Source of the DNA: Rudanella lutea DSM 19387
GTDB taxonomy: Bacteria > Bacteroidota > Bacteroidia > Cytophagales > Spirosomataceae
Assembly: GCF_000383955.1 (NCBI RefSeq)
Contig: NZ_KB913013.1
Coordinates: forward strand, 1,580,277-1,644,276
Length of the DNA: 64,000 nucleotides
Direction of reading: 5' to 3'
The notes beneath the pieces were generated by a model. The model saw only the letters and a list, made by a program, of their open reading frames with translations. It was not told the origin of the DNA and did no database searches. Below are positions 35,335 to 43,171 of the stretch, piece after piece (position 1 is the first letter of the stretch; every line of letters begins with the position of its first letter). Both the position numbers and the translations under genes were made by a program.

Positions 35335-37140
35335 ATGAAAACTACAATTCGCCTAATTGTCCTCTTGCTATTGGCCCTGCGGGTAAGCGCTCAGGACCAC
35401 GTTTTTGTCGAGACCGAATCGTTTGAAAACAAAGGTGGCTGGGTCATCGACCAACAGTCGTTTGTGGTCATCGGCTCGTCGTACCTGATGGCGCACGGAA
35501 TGGGTCGGCCCGTAAAAGATGCCACCACCACCGTGCGGTTTCCGAAAAAAGGCAAGTATCAGATTTGGGTGCGCACCAAAGACTGGGCACCGTTTCCGAA
35601 AGGGCCGGGTAAGTTTCAGGTCGCCTTGAACGGCAAGCCCCTAAACACCGTGTTTGGCGAAAGCGGCTCCGATACCTGGAAATGGTACTACGGGGGCGAA
35701 ACCGACATTCAGAGCGAGCAGGTCACGATGGCCCTGCACGACCTGACGGGCTTCAACGGCCGCTGCGACGCCATTCTGTTTACCAACGCGCCCAAATTCA
35801 CCCCGCCCGACGGAGCCGAAGCCCTCACGGCCTTCCGGAACAAACAACTGAACCTGACGGGCAAAACAGCCGACGCCGGGCAGTTTGATCTGGTGGTGGT
35901 GGGCGGGGGTATTGCAGGCACCTGCGCGGCTATTTCGGCGGCCCGGCTGGGCCTGAAAGTCGCCCTGATTCAGGATCGGCCGGTGCTGGGCGGCAACAAC
36001 AGCTCCGAAATCCGGGTGCACCTCCGGGGCGACGTCGATAAAAACCATTATCCCAAGCTGGGCCGGATTGTCCGCGAAATGGACAACGGCGACCCCGGCA
36101 ATGGTCACCCCGAAGGCAAAGAATACGGCGATGACCGCAAAATTGCCATTGTGAAAGGCGAGCGCAACATCACGCTTTTTCTGAACACCCACGTTCACAA
36201 AGTGGAAAAAGAAGGCGACCGGATTGTGGCCGTGGTGGGCCGCGATATTGCCACCAATGCCGAAACCCGGTTCCGGGGCACGTACTTCTCCGACTGCACC
36301 GGCGACGGTACGGTGGGGCATTTGGCCGGGGCGCAATACCGGTTTGGCCGCGAGAGCAAGGCCGAAACGGGTGAGTCGCTGGCGTCGGAGAAAGCCGACG
36401 ATTTTACCCTTGGCACCTCCAACCTCTGGGCCTCGCTCGAACGCGACACGGTATCGTCGTTTCCCGAAACGCCCTGGGCTATTCAGTTTTCAGACGAATA
36501 CCACATCGACGAAGCCCGGGCCGACTGGCAGTGGGAAACCGGCTTTGGCAATTTCAACACGATCACCGATGCCGAAAAAATCCGCGATCACAACCTGCGG
36601 GCTATTTTTGGCAACTGGTCGTATCTGAAAAACAACAAACAGGCCAAATACGGCAAGCGCGAACTGGCCTGGGTGGCTTACATCGGCGGCAAGCGCGAAT
36701 CGCGCCGACTCATTGGCGACCATATCCTGAATCAGATGGATATTCAGGAGGGCAAGCAGCACCCCGACGGCACCGTTACGGCCACCTGGACCATTGACCT
36801 GCATTTTCCCGACGAGCGTAACAAAAAGTACTTCGAAGGGCAAGAGTTTTTTGCGGGCACCAAGCACATCAAAGTGGCTCCTTACACCATTCCGTACCGC
36901 TGCCTGTACTCCAAAAACATCAGCAACCTGTTTATGGCCGGTCGCAACATCAGCACCACCCACGTTGCCTTTGGCAGCACACGCGTGATGCGTACCTGTG
37001 GCATGATGGGCGAAGTGGTGGGCATGGCCGCTTACCTGAGCAAGAAGCACAACACCACACCGAGAGGGGTGTACCAAACGCACCTGCCCGAACTGATGGC
37101 GATTATCAAAGATGAACCAACGGCTTCCATTAAGCCCTAA
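35335..37140 (+). CDS. Secreted FAD-dependent oxidoreductase (PF12831-like)
   Basis: 601 residues. A Sec-type signal peptide (MKTTIRLIVLLLLALRVSAQ) is followed by a ~140-residue beta domain (about 22-170, including WVIDQQSFVVIGSSYLM and KGKYQIWVRTKDW) that may bind carbohydrate. The dinucleotide motif is VVVGGGIAGTCAAISAARL (glycines at 190-195) with QDRPVLGGNNSSEIRV following, typical of the FAD_oxidored family. C-terminal signature segments are GGKRESRRLIGDH and IPYRCLYSKNISNLFMAGRN. It probably oxidises a sugar or reduces an unsaturated/keto sugar in the periplasm. Its gene starts 1 base after the flavinylated-protein gene and overlaps apbE. The reaction is not established. Confidence 0.88.
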   Translation: MKTTIRLIVLLLLALRVSAQDHVFVETESFENKGGWVIDQQSFVVIGSSYLMAHGMGRPVKDATTTVRFPKKGKYQIWVRTKDWAPFPKGPGKFQVALNGKPLNTVFGESGSDTWKWYYGGETDIQSEQVTMALHDLTGFNGRCDAILFTNAPKFTPPDGAEALTAFRNKQLNLTGKTADAGQFDLVVVGGGIAGTCAAISAARLGLKVALIQDRPVLGGNNSSEIRVHLRGDVDKNHYPKLGRIVREMDNGDPGNGHPEGKEYGDDRKIAIVKGERNITLFLNTHVHKVEKEGDRIVAVVGRDIATNAETRFRGTYFSDCTGDGTVGHLAGAQYRFGRESKAETGESLASEKADDFTLGTSNLWASLERDTVSSFPETPWAIQFSDEYHIDEARADWQWETGFGNFNTITDAEKIRDHNLRAIFGNWSYLKNNKQAKYGKRELAWVAYIGGKRESRRLIGDHILNQMDIQEGKQHPDGTVTATWTIDLHFPDERNKKYFEGQEFFAGTKHIKVAPYTIPYRCLYSKNISNLFMAGRNISTTHVAFGSTRVMRTCGMMGEVVGMAAYLSKKHNTTPRGVYQTHLPELMAIIKDEPTASIKP

Positions 37141-38110
37141 CCGGGCGGCCCTCGGCCTCCTGCCCCTACTGCTCCTGTTCGGCACAGGGCAGGAGAGCCC
37201 GTTGGTCAGTCTGGAGGGCGAAGCGCAGGGCACTACGTACCACATTAAATACCGCGACGACCGACAGCGCAACCTCAAACCGGCGGTCGATTCGCTGCTG
37301 GCCGATATTGACCGGTGCCTCTCGCTCTACCGGCCCGACTCTGAGCTATCGGTCTTTAACCGGGGCCGCGAACACCGCTTTCGGTCAGAGCACTTTTACC
37401 CGGTTTTGCAGAAAGCCGCCGAGGTGTTTCGGGAAACAGATGGAGCCTTCGACCCAACGGTGATGCCACTGGTAGAAGCCTACGGGTTTGGGGCTAAAAA
37501 CGTGGCCCGGACGGGTGAGGTCGATGTGGATTCGCTGCGCAAACTGGTTGGGTTCGGGCAGATCGAGTTCGACATGAAGGGCATCCGCAAGCCGGGCCCG
37601 GCCGTGCGGCTTGACCTCAACGGCATTGCGCAGGGGTACTCAGTAGACCGGGTAGCGCGATTGCTTGAGCAACAGGGCATTGGGCAGTACCTGGTTGAGA
37701 TTGGGGGCGAAATCCGCACGAAAGGCCCCAAAACCGGCACGCAACCGTGGACAGTAGGCCTTGAAAACCCCTTACACCCCGACCAGCTGCATACTGCGCT
37801 CAAACTGACCAACCGGGCCATGACCACCGCGGCTCACTACCGCAATCAGTACACGGTCAACGGGCAGGTGTTCAGCCACATCATCAACCCCAAAACGGGC
37901 ATGATGGAAGCAGGCGACCTGCTCAGCGTGACGGTGTTTGCCCCCGACGCCATCACGGCTGACGCCTACGACACCGCTTTTCTGGTGATGGGTCTGACCG
38001 AAACGAAGCGGTTTCTGGCCCGGCACCCCGAACTGGATGCGTACCTTTTATACACCGGGCCGGATGGCCAGCTAAAGTCATTTGCCACCAAAGGCACCAG
38101 TAGTTTATGA
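37112..38110 (+). CDS. apbE: FAD:protein FMN transferase (ApbE), copy 2
   Basis: 332 residues. The start overlaps the previous gene by 29 bases. A hydrophobic leader (ALGLLPLLLLFGTGQ) suggests export. Family motifs: GEAQGTTYHIKYRDD, LYRPDSELSVFNRG, AFDPTVMPLVEAYGFG, VRLDLNGIAQGYSVDRVA, LVEIGGEIRTKG, MTTAAHYRNQYTVNGQVFSH, and the metal-binding ITADAYDTAFLVMGL. It would attach FMN to T157 of the nearby secreted protein at 34.2 kb and perhaps others. It is translationally coupled to the next gene by an ATGA overlap. Confidence 0.93.
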   Translation: MNQRLPLSPNRAALGLLPLLLLFGTGQESPLVSLEGEAQGTTYHIKYRDDRQRNLKPAVDSLLADIDRCLSLYRPDSELSVFNRGREHRFRSEHFYPVLQKAAEVFRETDGAFDPTVMPLVEAYGFGAKNVARTGEVDVDSLRKLVGFGQIEFDMKGIRKPGPAVRLDLNGIAQGYSVDRVARLLEQQGIGQYLVEIGGEIRTKGPKTGTQPWTVGLENPLHPDQLHTALKLTNRAMTTAAHYRNQYTVNGQVFSHIINPKTGMMEAGDLLSVTVFAPDAITADAYDTAFLVMGLTETKRFLARHPELDAYLLYTGPDGQLKSFATKGTSSL

Positions 38111-40620
38111 GACATCGAACGATTCTTTTCTTTTCCGCCCTTACACTCCTAACGCATGCCGGGTCGGCACAGGCCCCGGCTACCCAACTCGCCAACGAGC
38201 GGGTGCGCATCAGCTGGGCCAAAACAAGCCGGGGCTACGAGATCCGTCAGGTTGGCGTGCGGCAGGGCGGTCGCTGGCAACCATTGGGCACGCCCTCGGG
38301 CGAAAACACCCTCCTCTACGCAGCCGAAAAGCCTTCCGACAAACCGTCTGAAACGTTCAGGAGCCTTACGGGTGAGGAGTTTCCGGGGCCCAAATACCAC
38401 TATCAGGCCGTGCAATGGGCCGAAAGCACCAACCCGGTATCGCTCAACACGGCCGGGCAGGCCATTCACTTTTTCCCGACCGAAGCCCGCAAAACCGGTC
38501 CCAATAGCCTGACGTTCCGGCAGGAAACCGAAACGGCCACCATCTCAACAGAGTGGACCCTCGACCCGAAGTTCCCGACCGATGTGGTGGTTAAGCAAAC
38601 CCTCACGGCCAAACAAAAAGGCTTTTTCTCGCTGGCTACACCCAGCCTGGCCACCGTGGCCGAGTCGCAGATGAGCTGGGCCACCGTGCCGGGTTATTTT
38701 CAGGGCAACAAACTTCAGCCCAACTTCGCGCTGGCCTACGCCTACGGGCACGGCATCCCGAACCGCCCGGTGGTGTACCGCGAACGTTGCGCCACCACCC
38801 TATCGCCCATGGTGAGCACCCGCAACGGCCTCACGCTGTCGGTAATTCCCGAGCCGGGCCTCGCCCGCGACCCCTGGGCCGTGGACAAAATCACGCAAAT
38901 CGACTGGCACATCGGGCTGTCGCACATGAACCGCAAAGCCCAGCTTTCGCCCACGCTGTACTACCCCGTGCTGGGCGAGCCAAAGTCGGCCCTCCAACCG
39001 GGCGAAACCCTCAGCTACACGTTCCGGTATAGCCTCACCGACGGCGACTGGTTCAAGGCTCTCAACCATGCCGTGTACGATGTGTACCGGTTTAAGGAGT
39101 CGGTGGCGATTCGGGAGAGCAAACAATCGCTCACGAGCCGGATTCAGCAAATGCACCACTACCTCACCGACCCCAAAACGTCGCTCTGGAACGTGGAAGA
39201 GTACAACGGCCGCAAAATTGGGGCGCAGTCGTACCTGGGCGGGGTGGTTGGCTCCGACCGCGACGCCATGAAAAACTCCGATTATGGAGCCATGTGGATG
39301 CTCGCTACAGCCACCGGCGACTCGCTTTTGACCCGTAATGTGTTGCCCTATGCCGAAAACTTCAAGCTGGCCCAACAACAAACAACTGATGGTTTTTTCA
39401 AGGGTGCGGCCGCTGGTCAGTATTATCTGGCCAAGAAAAAGAAGTTTGTGGAAGAATGGGGCGAAGTGGTTGAACCGATTGCCCTGACCTACTACATCAT
39501 GCTCGACCTGGGCAATATGCTCCTGTTCGACCCGAACAATGGTGAGCTTAAAAACCGGCTCCGGCTCGGAGCCGACCGGCTTCTGAGCTGGCAAAAGCCA
39601 AACGGTAGCTGGGCTGTGGCTTATGACCGGGCCACGGAGGCCGAAGTGTTTCGGGATGTGCAGGATGTTCGGCCCACGTTTTACGGACTGATGGTGGCCT
39701 ACCGGCTTCTCAAAGACCCCAAATACCTCGCCGGAGCCCGCAAAGGGGCCGACTGGATTCTGAAAAACGCCATTGAGACGGGCAGTTATCTGGGCGTGTG
39801 TGGCGATGCCCGTTACGCACCCGACTTTGCCACCGGTCAAACGGCGCAGGCGTTTCTGGACCTCTACGATTTCACCCGCGACGAACGCTACAAGCAGGCC
39901 GCCATCACGGCCGCTAAGGTCTACACCACCTCCATTTACACCCACCCTATTGCGAGCCATCAGCCCAAGCTGGTCAACGGCACCCAACGCCAGGACTGGG
40001 AGATCAGCCAAACCGGCCTCAGTTTTGAGCACGGTGGCATTTTCGGGTCGGCTACGCGCCACGGGCCTATTCAGCTGGCGAGTCATGCAGGCCTGTTTAT
40101 CCGGATGTATGGCCTTACCAAAGAGCCTATTTTTGCCGATATGGCCCGCGCCGGGGCCGTTGGGCGTCATGCCTTCGTGGATGCCAAAACAAGCGTAGCC
40201 TCGTATTACTGGCAGGCCATGAACCGGGGGGCCGGGCCGTACCCGCACCATGCGTGGTGGCAAATTGGCTGGCTTACCGACTACCTGATGGCCGAAGCGG
40301 AGCTGCGCTCAGACGGGAAGGTGAGCTTCCCGCGCGGGTTTGTGACGCCCAAAGTGGGGCCGCATCAGACTTACGGTTTTGCGCCGGGTACGGTCAACGG
40401 ACAGAAAGCCCGGCTCATTATCGACGAGAATCTGGTGAAGCTCGACAACCCAGCCGTAGAGCACATTCTGGCCAAAGCTGTGCAGGGCAACAAAACGTTT
40501 GTCATTCTGATGAACAGCCACGCCAAACCCGCCGAGGTGAAGCTAACCCTTGCCGGTAAGCCAGCCGTTTCGAAACAGCTACCGGCTTACGGCCTCGACA
40601 TCGTCACCATCGACCAATAA
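38107..40620 (+). CDS. Large secreted protein, possible alpha/alpha-barrel carbohydrate enzyme
   Basis: 837 residues with a signal peptide ending AGSAQ. Residues about 25-330 are beta-rich. Residues about 340-740 show repeated helical segments typical of a six-hairpin (alpha/alpha)6 barrel: TSRIQQMHHYLTDPKTSLWN, RLRLGADRLLSWQKPNGSWA, YLAGARKGADWILKNAIETG, RYKQAAITAAKVYTTSIYT, and TRHGPIQLASHAGLFIRMYG. A small C-terminal beta domain follows. Glycoside hydrolases and polysaccharide lyases use this barrel, but I cannot assign a family. The gene overlaps apbE by 4 bases, so it belongs to the flavin operon. Confidence 0.75.
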   Translation: MRHRTILFFSALTLLTHAGSAQAPATQLANERVRISWAKTSRGYEIRQVGVRQGGRWQPLGTPSGENTLLYAAEKPSDKPSETFRSLTGEEFPGPKYHYQAVQWAESTNPVSLNTAGQAIHFFPTEARKTGPNSLTFRQETETATISTEWTLDPKFPTDVVVKQTLTAKQKGFFSLATPSLATVAESQMSWATVPGYFQGNKLQPNFALAYAYGHGIPNRPVVYRERCATTLSPMVSTRNGLTLSVIPEPGLARDPWAVDKITQIDWHIGLSHMNRKAQLSPTLYYPVLGEPKSALQPGETLSYTFRYSLTDGDWFKALNHAVYDVYRFKESVAIRESKQSLTSRIQQMHHYLTDPKTSLWNVEEYNGRKIGAQSYLGGVVGSDRDAMKNSDYGAMWMLATATGDSLLTRNVLPYAENFKLAQQQTTDGFFKGAAAGQYYLAKKKKFVEEWGEVVEPIALTYYIMLDLGNMLLFDPNNGELKNRLRLGADRLLSWQKPNGSWAVAYDRATEAEVFRDVQDVRPTFYGLMVAYRLLKDPKYLAGARKGADWILKNAIETGSYLGVCGDARYAPDFATGQTAQAFLDLYDFTRDERYKQAAITAAKVYTTSIYTHPIASHQPKLVNGTQRQDWEISQTGLSFEHGGIFGSATRHGPIQLASHAGLFIRMYGLTKEPIFADMARAGAVGRHAFVDAKTSVASYYWQAMNRGAGPYPHHAWWQIGWLTDYLMAEAELRSDGKVSFPRGFVTPKVGPHQTYGFAPGTVNGQKARLIIDENLVKLDNPAVEHILAKAVQGNKTFVILMNSHAKPAEVKLTLAGKPAVSKQLPAYGLDIVTIDQ

Positions 40621-40775
40621 TCTATCAACCCATTCAACCGACCCGGTGCACCGGAGCGAAGTACACGGCCCCACAGGTCGGCGCTCCGGTTTCACTTTCT
40701 ACGGTCCGCACTCTTTTTCCAAGGTCCGCGCTCTTTACCGCACGCGGCCCGCACTCTTTCACTCTTTCATTCTTT

Positions 40776-42506
40776 ATGAGCCTGACCATAGATACACTGG
40801 TAATTCTGATTTTCTCGGCCTTTGTGCTCGGTATCGGAATGCTCTTTGTCCGCACGGGCCGCAACCTCAAATCATTTTTTGCCGGGGGCGAAGCCGTACC
40901 CTGGTTCATTGGGGGGTTGTCGTTGTTCATGAGTTTTTTCTCAGCGGGCACGTTTGTCGCCTGGGGGAGCATCGCCTACAAGTACGGCTGGGTAGCCATC
41001 ACCATTCAGTGGACCATGTGCATTGGTGCATTGGTGACGGGCCTGTATCTGGCTCCGCGCTGGAAAGCAACCGGGGCCCTCACGGCAGCCGAGTTTATCC
41101 GCCAACGGCTGGGCCTGACGGTGCAGAAAGCCTACATTTTCATTTTCACCCTCGTCAGTGTGTTCATCAAAGGGTCGGTGCTGTACCCCGTAGCAAAGCT
41201 GGTGAGCACCTCGCTCAACCTGCCGCTGGTACCCTGCACCGTTGGGCTGGGTATTTTCATGATTGCCTACACAGCCGTAGGAGGCCTCTGGGCCGTGATG
41301 GTGACGGATATTTTGCAATTCGTGGTCTTGTCGGCGGCTGTGTTCATCCTGCTACCGCTTTCGTTCGACCGGGTGGGCGGGTTTGACGCCTTTACGAACA
41401 AAGTCCCCGACGATTTTTTCAACCTTCTGGCTGGCGAATACACCCTTGGTTTTGTGCTGGCCTTTGTGTTTTACCACATTGCCTACATCGGCGGCAACTG
41501 GACGTTTGTACAGCGGTACACGAGCGTCGACAGCCCTAAATCGTCGCGCAAGGTGGCGTTTCTGTTTGCCGGGCTATATCTGGTCAGCCCGATTATCTGG
41601 ATGCTGCCCCCAATGATTTACAAGGCCATCGACCCCTCGCTCACGGGCCTCGACACCGAAAATGCCTACCTCAAAATCTGTCAGTTAGTGTTGCCGCCGG
41701 GTTTGCTGGGCCTCATGCTCACGGGTATGTACTTTTCAACTTCAGCCTCGGCCAACACGGCCCTCAACGTGGTGTCGGCGGTATTTACGAACGACATTTA
41801 CAAGGGGCTGATTAACCCCGGAGCCTCCGACAAACAACTGATTCGGGTAGCGCGGGGGTCGTCGTGGTTTTTCGGGCTGGGCATGATCGGGATTGCCCTG
41901 CTGGTACCGGCCGCCGGAGGCATTGTGGAAGTGGTGCTGAGTATTTCGGCCATTTCGGGTGGGCCGCTGCTGGCTCCTCCGCTCTGGGCCTTGTTCTCCA
42001 AACGACTGACGAGCCAGGTAACCCTCTGGATTACGGGCATCGGGCTGTCGGTCAACCTGTTTTTCAAGGTCTTGTCGCCCTGGCTGCTCGACTACAAGCT
42101 GACGCGGGCCACCGAAACCGTGATTGGTGTGGGCTTGCCCTTGCTGTTGCTGCTGGCGTATGAGCTTTGGGCGGCCCGGCGCACGGCTACCTCGCCCGAC
42201 TACGAAAATTACCTGCGGGCCCGCGACCAGAAGCGCGAGGACGCCCGCCTGGCGGTCGACCCGGAGGAAGCTCAGGCCATTCGGCAGCAAAATCGATTTG
42301 GCCTGCAGGTCATTGCGGTGTCGCTGGTATTTACGGCGGTTATGCTGCTGGGGCTGAGCTTTCTGACGACCGAGGGGCGCGGCATCACGGCGGGTATCGC
42401 CGTACTGGTACTGGCCGGAGCCCTTATTCCGTGGCGAGCCTCGAAACAGACGCCGACAGAATTAGTCCACGATCAACTCCAGAAATTCATCAATGCGAAT
42501 CACTGA
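40776..42506 (+). CDS. Sodium:solute symporter (SSS family)
   Basis: 576 residues with about 13-14 membrane helices. The N-terminus (LVILIFSAFVLGIGMLFVRT) and the segments KSFFAGGEAVPWFIGGLSLF and YFSTSASANTALNVVSAVFT are typical of the SSS family; a Gly-rich turn PAAGGIVEVVLSISAISGGP follows in the C-terminal bundle. It probably moves the sugar released by the locus across the inner membrane with Na+. The 155-base gap before it contains only a CACTCTTT-type heptad run. The 3' end overlaps the convergent PIN toxin gene by 45 bases. Confidence 0.92.
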   Translation: MSLTIDTLVILIFSAFVLGIGMLFVRTGRNLKSFFAGGEAVPWFIGGLSLFMSFFSAGTFVAWGSIAYKYGWVAITIQWTMCIGALVTGLYLAPRWKATGALTAAEFIRQRLGLTVQKAYIFIFTLVSVFIKGSVLYPVAKLVSTSLNLPLVPCTVGLGIFMIAYTAVGGLWAVMVTDILQFVVLSAAVFILLPLSFDRVGGFDAFTNKVPDDFFNLLAGEYTLGFVLAFVFYHIAYIGGNWTFVQRYTSVDSPKSSRKVAFLFAGLYLVSPIIWMLPPMIYKAIDPSLTGLDTENAYLKICQLVLPPGLLGLMLTGMYFSTSASANTALNVVSAVFTNDIYKGLINPGASDKQLIRVARGSSWFFGLGMIGIALLVPAAGGIVEVVLSISAISGGPLLAPPLWALFSKRLTSQVTLWITGIGLSVNLFFKVLSPWLLDYKLTRATETVIGVGLPLLLLLAYELWAARRTATSPDYENYLRARDQKREDARLAVDPEEAQAIRQQNRFGLQVIAVSLVFTAVMLLGLSFLTTEGRGITAGIAVLVLAGALIPWRASKQTPTELVHDQLQKFINANH

Positions 42507-42872
42507 TAATGAAGGAAAGGCTGTTTCGCGGAGGATGGAAAAATGTCGATCCTCCGAAACCAGATGGTCTACATTGGCCATTAGTGCACAATCGACATAC
42601 TTATTGTCATCAGGATCGTTGTGCATTAACCCCCAACCAAAATGTACCGTTTGCAGAAAGCAGGTGTCGAGCGACAGAAGAAGCTTAACTACATTATCGG
42701 CAACGTTATCGGATGTTTTTTCGGCCAGTTTCTCATGGTATTCAAACAAAATTTCATTGCTGACGACCACCTCAAATTTACCTGCCCGCAACGCATCGAA
42801 AATAGGACGGTACGGAGATTTGACTGGCAACGCGACGAGCAGAACATTTATGTCAAGAACAACCCGCATCAT
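42462..42872 (-). CDS. PIN-domain ribonuclease toxin
   Basis: 136 residues of the COG1569-type PIN family. Acidic metal ligands: D7 in VVLDINVLL (with N9), E40 in SNEILFEYHEKL, D88-D89 and D94 in NDPDDNKYVDCA, and D108 in SEDRHF. Such toxins cleave RNA when released from their antitoxin. The ATG overlaps the antitoxin stop (TGATG). The gene ends inside the symporter gene on the other strand (45-base overlap), so mRNAs of the two could pair. Canonical VapC is about the same length. Confidence 0.92.
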   Translation of the reverse strand: MMRVVLDINVLLVALPVKSPYRPIFDALRAGKFEVVVSNEILFEYHEKLAEKTSDNVADNVVKLLLSLDTCFLQTVHFGWGLMHNDPDDNKYVDCALMANVDHLVSEDRHFSILRETAFPSLSVIRIDEFLELIVD

Positions 42873-43114
42873 CAGGCAGAGGGGCTACGAAGATGCTCCG
42901 TTTTCCAGCCCTCTATTGTCTCTTCGCTCCAACCTTGATCGACCCAGAGTCCATTCATCTCATCGTCGATTTTCTGAGCGAAATACTCGGCCAGCAAACG
43001 ACGAATGTCTGTCAGCTCTTCGTCAGACACATTGTACGAATAGAGTTTTAGTAACTCCATCTGAAGATTACTCAAACGGGTAGTTTGTGGTTGCAAGGTG
43101 GCCATAGCGCTCAC
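42872..43114 (-). CDS. Antitoxin for the PIN toxin
   Basis: 80 residues, mainly helical: LSNLQMELLKLYSYNVSDEE, LTDIRRLLAEYFAQKIDDEM and a C-terminal WVDQGWSEETIEGWKTEH. Proteins of this size with the NLQMELLKLYS-type start are regularly paired with COG1569 PIN toxins in Bacteroidota and cyanobacteria. It precedes and overlaps the toxin gene, the usual order, and should bind and block the toxin. No recognisable AbrB or RHH DNA-binding motif was seen. The promoter region (43115-43171) is shared with the divergent GH2 gene. Confidence 0.85.
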   Translation of the reverse strand: MSAMATLQPQTTRLSNLQMELLKLYSYNVSDEELTDIRRLLAEYFAQKIDDEMNGLWVDQGWSEETIEGWKTEHLRSPSA

Positions 43115-43171
43115 AGTTTTTACAAATATAACGAAACGACTCGCCAGTTTGTGCTGACAGTCAACTCCTGT

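Noticed and set aside
38800-40263. Long minus-strand open frame, 487 codons
   Set aside because: Antisense to the 837-residue protein, which has a signal peptide and coherent domain structure.
40550-41386. Plus-strand open frame of 278 codons in a different frame from the symporter
   Set aside because: It overlaps the symporter gene, which shows a full membrane-protein pattern, and has none of its own.
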